Assembly: GCA_938036405.1 (NCBI GenBank)
Contig: CALHPT010000359.1
Span: 1-17,776 of the forward strand
Direction: 5' to 3'
Length of the DNA stretch: 17,776 bases
From: an uncultured Tannerella sp.
Lineage (GTDB): Bacteria; Bacteroidota; Bacteroidia; Bacteroidales; Tannerellaceae
The translations under genes were made by a program, and so were the position numbers. Shown one piece after another: positions 1 through 7,613 of the stretch (within the stretch, counting starts at the first letter, position 1; every line of letters starts with the position of its first letter). The notes beneath the pieces were generated by a model. The model was given only the letters and a program-made list of their open reading frames with translations, did not search any database and was not told the origin of the DNA.

Positions 1-82
1 GCTCTTTCTTCATCATAATCATAGATGGTGGATATCTGGGGACAAATAAAGTAGTTTCTCTCCGTGAGAATTTGCCATTCTG

Positions 83-115
83 TTGCTGCACGCGAGACGC
101 AGAACTACACTTTTG
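83..115 (+). promoter_or_regulatory. Possible Bacteroidota sigma-70 promoter
   Basis: A TTG at 83-85 and CACTTTTG at 108-115 are separated by 22 bases. They resemble the Bacteroidota -33 (TTTG) and -7 (TAnnTTTG) boxes, with one mismatch in the -7 box. The pair lies about 60 bases before the barrel gene that starts at 178. It is only a pattern match in an AT-rich leader; nothing else is visible in bases 1-177. Confidence 0.2.
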
Positions 116-177
116 TGTAATGTTTTGGGTAAAGGGAGCATTTAGTTTTGGCGCCGTAATATCAAACTCAATAATCA

Positions 178-891
178 ATGAACACAGCAAGAATTTTAGT
201 GGCAATGATGGTCGTCGCAGCGATGGCCGTTTGTGGAGTAACGCCTGCAAAGGCGCAGTTGAATTTCGGTGCACGTGTCGGGTGGGCCATCTCGGATTTG
301 GGACAGGGGAACTCGGAGGAATATCTGGCTGGGCCATCGGCTAGCCTGATGGCGGAATATTACCTGCCCTCGTCCTTTGGACTTCGCCTCGGGGTGGGCT
401 ATGCACGAAAAGGTTCCAGCCTGATCTACGGGCAACTTGATCACGAAGAGAATTGGAGCCATTTCAGGCCTATGCCGAACGCTCCCGTCTACATGAATGC
501 CGGGTTGGATTACCTCGACATCCCGCTGCAAGTGCGTTACAAACTCTCGTTTGACGAGAAGGCACGCCTCAGCGTTGGCCTCGGCGGATATTTGGGCTAT
601 GGCCTCGGCGGCCATATGAACGTGGTCTATCCTGACGCTTTTCTCACGAGCGAGTCCTTCAACGGCACCATGCACGGGATCCGCCCGGAGCGGAGCATCA
701 AGGCGTTTAATCGCACAGATTTCGGCGCCCTGATTGACGTGGAATTCGTCTATCGGCACTTCGCCGTAGGGTTAGACTACCGTCTCGGGCTGCGCAACGT
801 GCACGACCGCTTGCCGGTCTATCCGAATGCCACGAATGCCACGGCGCGCAACTACACGCTCAACATCTCCGTCGGATACAACTTCCGATAA
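178..891 (+). CDS. Outer-membrane beta-barrel protein (PorT/OMP_b-brl_2-like)
   Basis: The 237-residue product begins with a clear Sec signal peptide: a short positive start, a hydrophobic stretch rich in Met, Ala and Val, and a cut after about residue 26 in AKA|Q. The mature part alternates polar and aromatic residues in short strands with glycine-rich turns (for example GLRLGVGYARKG and LSVGLGGYLGYGLGG). It ends in NISVGYNFR, whose last strand carries terminal aromatics as expected for BAM-inserted barrels. This fits the small porin-family barrels (PF13568 type) common in Bacteroidales, which sit in the outer membrane; their individual roles are mostly unknown. The ATG at 178 is chosen because it directly precedes the signal peptide; there is no Shine-Dalgarno sequence, which is normal for the phylum. 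The gene is followed by its own terminator, so it is probably monocistronic. Confidence 0.85.
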   Translation: MNTARILVAMMVVAAMAVCGVTPAKAQLNFGARVGWAISDLGQGNSEEYLAGPSASLMAEYYLPSSFGLRLGVGYARKGSSLIYGQLDHEENWSHFRPMPNAPVYMNAGLDYLDIPLQVRYKLSFDEKARLSVGLGGYLGYGLGGHMNVVYPDAFLTSESFNGTMHGIRPERSIKAFNRTDFGALIDVEFVYRHFAVGLDYRLGLRNVHDRLPVYPNATNATARNYTLNISVGYNFR

Positions 892-928
892 TCGCGGCAC
901 TTCATTCGTGCATTTCATCCATTCACAG

Positions 929-963
929 AACAAGCCTCCTTGAGGCTCGTTCGTTTTTTTTTT
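929..963 (+). terminator. Intrinsic terminator after the small barrel gene
   Basis: AACAAGCCTC (929-938) pairs with GAGGCTCGTT (942-951), ten positions with one A-C mismatch, around a CTT loop. A run of about ten T residues (954-963) follows at once. It lies 38 bases after the stop codon at 891 and separates this gene from the TonB-like receptor. Confidence 0.85.
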
Positions 964-1032
964 ACACTTAAGCAATAGGATCGCGTATTACTCGTTTCAA
1001 GCCATAAAATAACCCAATCAACCAAACAGATT

Positions 1033-3361
1033 ATGAAAGCAAAACAAGTATGCGCTGTGCTGATCCTGTTGATCGGTATGGCAAGCGCGATTCAGGCTCA
1101 GGAGCTGACCGGACGCGTGGTGGACGAGGCGAAACGTCCGATGGAGTTTGTCAATGTGGTAGCCTATGCGCTGCCCGATTCTGCCTTTGTAGCAGGAGCG
1201 ATCACCGACGCCAATGGCGCCTTCTCGTTGTCCGTCCCTGGCACGGCGGCGAAGCGTGTGCTGAAGGTCTCCTTCGTGGGCTATGAGACGCAAGTCGTTG
1301 AGGCACGGCCGGGCGTCGTCGTTACCTTACGACCCGAGGCGGCAGCGCTTAATGAGGTCACGGTGACGGCCGATCGCATCCGCCGCAGCGCAGGCGGATA
1401 CACGGCCAACCTGCTCGGATCGACCGTGACGCAGGGTCGACAGACGGACGAGATACTCGCCATGTTGCCCGGCGTGACGCGTCGCGAAGGGGCGCTCGAA
1501 GTGCTCGGGCAGGCCGTCGGAACGGTCTACGTGGACGGCGTCCGACTGACCAACATCAAGGAACTGGCCGCCCTGCCCGCCGACCGCATCCGTCGTGTGC
1601 AGGTGGATTACACGCCCGGCAGCAGCGAATTTGCTTCCACTCGCGGCGCCGTGATCCGCATCACGCTTCGCAAAGAGCTGGACGGCGGATACTACGGCTA
1701 TGCCATGGCCGGCGCCGATGTGTACTCCAAATACGGCTTCTCGCGCGACTTCGCCTACGCTGTTTACAACGGCCGATTCAATCGCCTGAGCCTCTACAAT
1801 GTCCTCTCTTATACCGATTACTACCTCGCCACCGACGACGAAAACACGTACGACTTCCTCCGCACGGGACGCGCGCTACGCACCGACGAACAGTCCCGCG
1901 GCTGGACGCACGGCCTCTACGACCGCCTCAGCCTGACCTACGACCTCACCCCGCGCAACACCCTCGGCACCTCGCTATACTTCTCCACCGACCATGCCAA
2001 ACCCCGCAATGACGTAGCCACTGCGCACCCCGTCGGGCTGGGCCGACACGGCGCTCTACACCACGCGCACCGAGACGCCCTACACCTATCGCACGTATCA
2101 AGGCACCCTTCGCTTCGATCGCGAGCTGGATGATCAGGGTAGCACCTTCAACATCGGCGCCGACTACCTCCGCCAGTACGCCCGCAATCGCATGCAGACC
2201 CTGCGCCTCCTCCCCTCGCCCAATTTAGACACCCTTTCGAATCGCTCCGAGGAGACGACAAACATGCTCGAGGCCCGCACGTCGCTCAACAAAAACTTCG
2301 CCTCCGGCCTCGCCATCAACGGAGGCCTGGCTTACCGTCGCATCACCGTGGATTACGACCTCACCAACGAGCGCCACCTCCGCACTTTGCCCTACGCCGA
2401 AGGACAAATGCCCGCCGCCTATGCCGAACTGCAAGGCCCCATCGGGCAACGTCTGCAATACGGCGTCGGACTGCGCGTACAGGGGAACCGCATCGCCTAT
2501 CGCCCGGACGCCGCCGCCGACCTCACCGTGCACGACGATTGGGACGCTTACTCCTCCTTCAACCTGCTGTGGATGATCAACGAGGCGCGTAAGATCTCCG
2601 CCACCCTGAACTACACCGAAGCCGTCGACGACATCCCCTACAGCGCCCTCACGACTCACCGCGAGTACACCGACGAGCACAGCTACACGACCGGCAACCC
2701 CGACCTCATCCCCTGCAAGTCGCACACCCTCACGGCTGCCCTCGACCTTTACGACCATCTCTCCTTCAACACGGTCTACATCTACAACGAGACCCCGATC
2801 TACTACGCCACGCGGGTGGATCCCGCCCTGCCGTCCGTGACTTACACGAAACCCATGAACGCCAAATATGAACGCTTCCTCGGCCTCAGCGCCGAGGCAC
2901 GCTTCGATCCGCTGCCGTGGTGGAAGCTGAAGGGCATGGTGATGTACACGCTTTTCGGATCCAAGTCGGAGGACTTCGACGTCAGCGGTCAGCAGAAATA
3001 CTATTTCTCGCTCTCGAACACGTTCCGCTTCACGCCACACATGGGCGCTTCGCTCGAGGGTTATTACGAGCCTACGTACCACTTCACCGACCGTATCTAC
3101 CGCACCGTCTACGAGATGTCTGGCAGTGTCTACCACACCTTCCTCCGTGATCGGTTAGCGCTGCGGCTCAACTTCAAGCTCTTCCGCCACGGCCGCGTGA
3201 TCGACACCGAGACGCCCGACCTCCGCTTCGTTGAGGCTAACCGCTCGCACGAGCAATACTTCGGTCTCTCGCTCTCGTACTCCTTCAGCGGCGGCCGCAG
3301 CGTAGACGTCAAGCAGACGGAGGAGATCCAGTCCTACGAAAAGATCCGCGACAAACGGTGA
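1033..3361 (+). pseudogene. TonB-dependent-receptor-like outer-membrane protein, frameshifted
   Basis: The 5' part (1033 to about 2026) encodes a signal peptide cut after IQA|Q (residue 22). A carboxypeptidase-regulatory-like domain follows (about 24-105, with TGRVVDEAKRPMEFVNVV and SFVGYETQ), then a plug-like domain (about 115-215, with ILAMLPGV and GTVYVDGVRL) and the first barrel strands. The rest of the barrel continues one frame over, open from 2018 to the TGA at 3359-3361, and ends in LSLSYSFSGGR plus a charged tail. Dropping one base near 2026 gives an uninterrupted ..VATATPSGWADTALYTT.. join and a protein of about 775 residues, the usual size for the OMP_b-brl_3 (PF14905) group. Both halves are typical of the family and free of other stops, so the break is either a recent mutation or a sequencing error. 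Family members lie in the outer membrane; the substrate is unknown. The gene sits directly before a peptide exporter. Confidence 0.82.
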
Positions 3362-3393
3362 GACAAGATGAGGTTATATGCTAACTAACATTG

Positions 3394-3418
3394 AAAACAT
3401 CTTTAAGGTGGATGTTTT
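3394..3418 (+). other. AT-rich hairpin between receptor and exporter genes
   Basis: AAAACATC (3394-3401) pairs perfectly with GATGTTTT (3411-3418) around a nine-base loop. It lies 32 bases after the receptor stop and 25 bases before the exporter start. It could be a weak terminator or an mRNA structure, but there is no real T-run after it. Confidence 0.35.
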
Positions 3419-3443
3419 ATTGGCATAACTAAATCGGATTCCT

Positions 3444-5648
3444 TTGAAAAAATTTCCCTTCATCAAGCAGCCCGATGCGATGGACTGCGGTCCGGCAAGC
3501 CTTGTCATGATCGCACAACATTACGGGCGTCATTACACGCTGGATCATCTGCGTGAGCGATGCTCCCTTGCGCGCGACGGCGTATCGCTGTTAGGTATCA
3601 GCAAAGCAGCCGAAGAGATCGGATTCCGGACTGTCGGCGGACGACTGACGTTTGACAAATTGGCCGAAAAAGCCCTTTTGCCCTGTATCGTCCATTGGAA
3701 TCAGGAGCATTTCGTGGTGGTGTATGCCGTCCGCAAGCAGCGGAAAGGCTATACCATTTTCGTCGCCGACCCGGGTAAAGGACTTCTCACGTACTCCCGT
3801 GAGGACTTTTGCGAGCATTGGGTCAGCACCCGCACCAACGGAGAAGAAAAAGGCATCGCCTTGCTGATGGAGCCCACGCAGTTGTTTTACGAACAGGAGG
3901 GAGACCAGCAACCGTCAGAAAATCGCATCCGCTTCCTTTGGAAATACCTGCTTCACTACCGCCGCTTCTTCGGCCAATTGATACTTGGGCTACTTATCGG
4001 GAGCTTGTTGCAACTCGTATTCCCATTCCTGACACAGGCCATCGTTGATACAGGAATTCAAGGAAAAGACATCGGTTTCGTTTGGTTGGTTTTACTTGCT
4101 GAAATGATGCTGCTTTTCAGTCGTACGGCCATCGACTTTATCCGTCGTAAGATCCTGCTGCACATCAGCACGCGGATCAACGTGTCACTTATTTCCGACT
4201 TCTTCATCAAACTGATGAAGCTGCCGATGAAGTTTTTCGACACCAAGCTGACAGGCGACCTCTTACAACGCATCGAAGACCACCGACGCATCGAGAATTT
4301 CCTCACCAATCAAACGATCTCTATCATCTTTTCGGCGTTCACTTTTGTCATATTCTCCGTCGTACTGTTCATCTATCATATCCCCATTTTTCTTATCTTC
4401 CTTGCCGGAAGCATCCTTTATGGCATTTGGATTCGGGTGTTCCTGAAGAAGCGCCGCCAATTGGATTACAAGATGTTTGAGCAGCTGGGCATCAATCGTA
4501 ATGTGGTGTACCAGCTTATCACGGGTATGCAGGAGATCAAGTTGCAAGGGTGCGAGCAACGCAAACGGTGGGAATGGGAAGATGTGCAGGCCGACCTGTT
4601 CGACGTGAACATGCAGGCACTCAATCTGTCGCAGAATCAAGAAGCCGGGGGCATCTTTATCAATGAGCTGAAGAATGTCCTTGTGACGGCATTGGCGGCC
4701 GCGGCTGTGATCAATGGCAGCCTAACGCTGGGTATGATGCTATCTATCCAATACATCATCGGACAGCTGAACAGCCCTGTCGAGCAGCTGATGAATTTCA
4801 TCTACCAATGGCAGGACGTCAGTATCAGCCTCGATCGCATGAATGAGATTCACACGCAGCAGAACGAAGAAGATGCGAATCGTCACGTCAAAGCGTTGCC
4901 TGAGAACAACACAAACATCCATATCCATGACTTGTGCTTCAAATATGACGGTGCCCGACCGGATTATGTGCTCGAAGGCATCGACCTGCATATCCCTCAA
5001 GGAAAGGTGACGGCCATAGTGGGCGCCAGTGGAAGCGGTAAGACGACGCTGGTGAAACTGCTGTTGGGTTTCTATGCGCCCAATGAGGGGGAGATTCGCA
5101 TTGGCGATGAGGACCTCTCGACATTCAACCTCTCATGGTGGCGTACACAGTGCGGAGCAGTGATGCAAGAAGGGTATTTGTTCTCGGATACGATCGCGCG
5201 AAACATCGCCATATCGGACGACGAAATCGACCTTGACCGCCTGTGTCAGGCAGCTCGGGTGGCAAACATTGCCGAGTATGTAGAGAAGTTGCCCCTCGGT
5301 TATAACACGAAGATCGGGCAGGACGGGCAGGGCGTCAGTCAGGGACAGCGGCAACGCATATTGATTGCCCGTGTAGTGTATAAGAACCCCCAATTCATTT
5401 TTTTGGACGAAGCCACCAATTCTCTTGATGCAAATAATGAGCGGGCCATCGTGGAGAACCTGTCGGCCTTTTACAAAGGGAAGACGGTTATCGTGGTGGC
5501 GCACCGCCTGAGTACCGTTAAGCATGCTGATCAGATTGTGGTACTGGATGGAGGAAAGATTGCTGAAACAGGTACGCATGCCGAGCTGACAGCCCGACAC
5601 GGCAAGTACTACGAATTAGTCAAAAACCAATTGGAGCTGGGAGGATAA
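3444..5648 (+). CDS. Peptidase C39-containing ABC exporter (bacteriocin/peptide type)
   Basis: This 734-residue inner-membrane exporter joins three parts. Residues 1-135 form a C39 cysteine protease, with Gln9, Cys15 (in DAMDCGPASL), His89 (EHFVVVY) and Asp109 (ADPGKG) all present; in the family it cuts a double-glycine leader from the cargo during export. Residues about 165-450 carry the transmembrane helices. Residues about 490-734 form the ATPase, with Walker A GASGSGKTT (527-535), Q-loop Gln575, signature VSQGQ (631-635), Walker B FIFLDE (651-656) and switch His687. Length and domain order are normal. The start is a TTG at 3444; it is chosen because the MKKFPFIKQPDAMDCGP opening is the family's normal N-terminus and no ATG fits. 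The short HlyD-like gene begins eight bases after the stop, so the two are surely cotranscribed. No cargo gene is visible nearby. Confidence 0.93.
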   Translation: MKKFPFIKQPDAMDCGPASLVMIAQHYGRHYTLDHLRERCSLARDGVSLLGISKAAEEIGFRTVGGRLTFDKLAEKALLPCIVHWNQEHFVVVYAVRKQRKGYTIFVADPGKGLLTYSREDFCEHWVSTRTNGEEKGIALLMEPTQLFYEQEGDQQPSENRIRFLWKYLLHYRRFFGQLILGLLIGSLLQLVFPFLTQAIVDTGIQGKDIGFVWLVLLAEMMLLFSRTAIDFIRRKILLHISTRINVSLISDFFIKLMKLPMKFFDTKLTGDLLQRIEDHRRIENFLTNQTISIIFSAFTFVIFSVVLFIYHIPIFLIFLAGSILYGIWIRVFLKKRRQLDYKMFEQLGINRNVVYQLITGMQEIKLQGCEQRKRWEWEDVQADLFDVNMQALNLSQNQEAGGIFINELKNVLVTALAAAAVINGSLTLGMMLSIQYIIGQLNSPVEQLMNFIYQWQDVSISLDRMNEIHTQQNEEDANRHVKALPENNTNIHIHDLCFKYDGARPDYVLEGIDLHIPQGKVTAIVGASGSGKTTLVKLLLGFYAPNEGEIRIGDEDLSTFNLSWWRTQCGAVMQEGYLFSDTIARNIAISDDEIDLDRLCQAARVANIAEYVEKLPLGYNTKIGQDGQGVSQGQRQRILIARVVYKNPQFIFLDEATNSLDANNERAIVENLSAFYKGKTVIVVAHRLSTVKHADQIVVLDGGKIAETGTHAELTARHGKYYELVKNQLELGG

Positions 5649-5656
5649 TGTAGACG

Positions 5657-6118
5657 ATGAAAGAAGAAAGACCCATCGAACTGCGGAGCGAGAAAGTCCG
5701 CAACATCATCGGGCGCATGCCGTCGGCATTGATCCGTTATGGGACGATGATCATCGGAGCCGCATTGCTGATGCTTTGCGTCGTTTCGGCCTACCGGGAA
5801 ACGGTGCCCGTAACCATCACAATCCAACAAACCGACACAGGCTTACAAGGTGTTGCTCTTGTACCGAAGGATCGGCTCCCGCTGGTTCATTCGGGTAGCA
5901 AAGTGACTATCGACGACCCGCTGGCGGGATTTATCGAAGCGACCGTTAGCGGGACATCAAAAAAGCCGGCACCGGCCGATGGTCGGCAAAGGGAAGTCAC
6001 GATCCGATTTACTTCTGCCGAACGGCTACATTCGGGCGACGTGATGGATGGCCGGATCATCCTGTCCGACACCCCTGTCTTGCAGCGTTTTCTGCAGTCG
6101 GTGGGGATAGGGCGCTAA
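5657..6118 (+). CDS. Minimal HlyD-like membrane-fusion protein
   Basis: The 153-residue protein opens with a charged cytoplasmic segment (IELRSEKVRNIIGRMPSALIRYG), then one transmembrane helix (about 26-46). This is the usual N-terminus of HlyD-family adaptors beside C39 exporters. It then passes straight to a beta domain (about 52-140: VALVPKDRLPLVHSGSKVTIDDP, EVTIRFTSAERLHSGDVMDGRIILS) that resembles the membrane-proximal domain at the C-terminus of HlyD proteins, ending LQRFLQSVGIGR. The coiled-coil hairpin and lipoyl domain that make normal members about 400 residues long are absent. There is no stop or frame break at the missing part, so it looks like a coherent short form or an old in-frame deletion. 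It follows the exporter by eight bases and is followed by a strong terminator. It would sit in the inner membrane facing the periplasm. Confidence 0.7.
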   Translation: MKEERPIELRSEKVRNIIGRMPSALIRYGTMIIGAALLMLCVVSAYRETVPVTITIQQTDTGLQGVALVPKDRLPLVHSGSKVTIDDPLAGFIEATVSGTSKKPAPADGRQREVTIRFTSAERLHSGDVMDGRIILSDTPVLQRFLQSVGIGR

Positions 6119-6200
6119 ACACTATCAGCGGAGAGCACCTCCTTTTCTCCTCCCTCCATTTCCCGCCTTCTCCCTCCCAAGCCATACAGCGTCATTCCAC

Positions 6201-6230
6201 ATAGCCATCCCGGATCGGGGTGGCTATTTT
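6201..6230 (+). terminator. Strong intrinsic terminator ending the exporter operon
   Basis: ATAGCCATCCCG (6201-6212) pairs with CGGGGTGGCTAT (6216-6227) over twelve positions including one G-T pair, with a GAT loop, and runs into TTTT (6227-6230). It lies about 80 bases after the HlyD-like stop. It separates the exporter group from the mobile-element genes that start at 6263. Confidence 0.85.
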
Positions 6231-6262
6231 CGTATCCGTTTCATCTTAAAATCGATACTACT

Positions 6263-7330
6263 ATGGAAGACTATTCGGATCGCTATGTGCTCGTGCTGGA
6301 GGATCGGAGCGAGACTAAATCGCCGACTGATCCCGGCCGCCTGTCCGTCATTTCGGGGCAGGACGAGAAGGGGAAGATCAAGACCGTGGAGCCGACCGAG
6401 GAGAATCGGGCGGCGTTCTTGGTGTTCAAAAAGAACGACGGGCTGCTGAAGAACTTTATGACGAACCTCCGTCGGCAGTTCAACGACCCGACGCACTTTG
6501 GCGTTTATCGGGTCGTAGCCGATCGAGTAGGTGAGTCTGTGGAGTCGCTGAAGAGCATGCTCGCCGCGCGTGATGTACCTCAAAATAAGGCTGCATTAGA
6601 CAGCATTCGCGTCAGCTCGGATGAGTCACCGGCCCAAAAGCTGCCCGCCATCGACCTGGAAAAAGTGGATTGGAAGGAGCTGGAGCGCCTCGGCGTGAGT
6701 CGGGAGAAGCTCGAGGCGAGCGGGAACTTGGATCGACTGCTAAATTGGCAGAAAACGGGACTTGTTAGCCTTGCTGTGCCCTTCGGAGACACTACGATTT
6801 ACACCGAAGCACGGCTGGCTCTCCGTACAGGGGGAGACGGTCGCCTCAGTCTCAACATCCATACGTTGCGACGTGAGCCGCAGCTCGATTTCCCCTACAT
6901 GGGGCACACGTTTTCGCCCGAGGAGAAGGAGCAACTCCTCACTCAAGGTAACCTCGGGAAGACTGTCGAATTATCCCCTAAGAAGGGTGAGCCGTTCCGC
7001 GCTTATGTGTCCGTCGACCGGCTGACAAACGAACTCGTTTCGCTGCGGGCTGACCGAGTTCAGATCCCGAACGAAATCAAGGGCGTCCGGCTCTCCGAGG
7101 AGCAGCACCGCGCGCTCACCGAGGGACGACCCGTGCAGGTGGAGGGCATGCTTTCGCGTCACGGCAAGCCGTTCGACGCCACGCTGCAAGTGAACGCCGA
7201 AAAGCGAGGCATCGAATTCATTTTCAAGGACTCCCTATCGAACAAAGAGCGCCTGAAATCGTCTGCCAAAGAGGCTCCAGCCGTTCGGAAGACCGAAAAC
7301 AAACCACAAAAACGGGGGATCGGCAGGTAA
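6263..7330 (+). CDS. DUF4099/DUF3945 protein of conjugative-transposon type
   Basis: The product has 355 residues. An N-terminal region (1-125) of unclear fold is followed by a DUF4099-like segment (about 131-210, IDLEKVDWKELERLGVSREKL and LLNWQKTGLV). Two related copies of a DUF3945-like unit follow. The first (about 216-265) and second (about 277-322) share a pattern of a SxEE start, a short helix, Gly, then K.G.PF.A..V.......F. The tail (325-355) is basic and disordered (KPQKRGIGR), as often seen in DNA-associated proteins. No catalytic residues are recognisable. In Bacteroidota conjugative elements this family commonly sits before the methylase-helicase gene found next, often with topoisomerase III, and is thought to act in element DNA handling; that role is unproven. 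Its stop lies 13 bases before a six-copy 41-bp repeat array. Confidence 0.8.
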   Translation: MEDYSDRYVLVLEDRSETKSPTDPGRLSVISGQDEKGKIKTVEPTEENRAAFLVFKKNDGLLKNFMTNLRRQFNDPTHFGVYRVVADRVGESVESLKSMLAARDVPQNKAALDSIRVSSDESPAQKLPAIDLEKVDWKELERLGVSREKLEASGNLDRLLNWQKTGLVSLAVPFGDTTIYTEARLALRTGGDGRLSLNIHTLRREPQLDFPYMGHTFSPEEKEQLLTQGNLGKTVELSPKKGEPFRAYVSVDRLTNELVSLRADRVQIPNEIKGVRLSEEQHRALTEGRPVQVEGMLSRHGKPFDATLQVNAEKRGIEFIFKDSLSNKERLKSSAKEAPAVRKTENKPQKRGIGR

Positions 7331-7343
7331 ATCATCCCCTATT

Positions 7344-7589
7344 TATAGCGGATATTAACCGCTAACCTTTCGAGTTATGATTCTACGATAGGAAGTTAAA
7401 CGCAAAACTTGCGACTTAATATCCTGTGACATGAAATTAATCAGCAAGATTGCTACTTAATATCCTGTCGCATAAAGTTAATCAGCAAGCTTGCCACTTA
7501 ATATCCTGTCGCATGAAATTAAATGCAAAGCTTGCGAATTAATATCCTGCGGCAGGAAGTTAACTATTAACCTTAGCGGTTAATATTCC
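7344..7589. repeat. Six tandem 41-bp imperfect palindromes
   Basis: The gap between the DUF3945 and methylase-helicase genes is almost wholly made of six 41-bp units: 7344-7384, 7385-7425, 7426-7466, 7467-7507, 7508-7548 and 7549-7589. The mark TTAATATCCT (or a close variant) recurs at 7416, 7457, 7498, 7539 and 7580, exactly 41 bases apart, with a degenerate copy at 7375. Each unit has an outer inverted pair (AGGAAGTTAA with TTAATATCCT). The four inner units also have an inner pair built on GCAA and TTGC; in the unit at 7467 this is the perfect palindrome GCAAGCTTGC. The first and last units differ most from the others and share an inverted 14-base block (ATATTAACCGCTAA at 7352-7365, its reverse complement at 7573-7586). 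The array is AT-rich amid GC-rich genes. It could be protein-binding iterons, an origin, or a stack of mRNA hairpins. Confidence 0.92.
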
Positions 7590-7613
7590 AATCCTCATTT
7601 CCCCCTTAAAACC

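Noticed and set aside
72..344. 90-codon frame overlapping the first barrel gene
   Set aside because: It overlaps the signal-peptide-bearing gene in another frame and shows no domain or signal of its own.
2225..3136. Long antisense open frame (303 codons) opposite the receptor gene
   Set aside because: It is a GC-rich shadow of the barrel coding sequence; its product has Val/Gly/Glu bias and no domain, whereas the + strand frame has clear family features.
7344..7589. CRISPR array
   Set aside because: Units are contiguous with no unique spacers, are palindromic throughout, and there are no cas genes.
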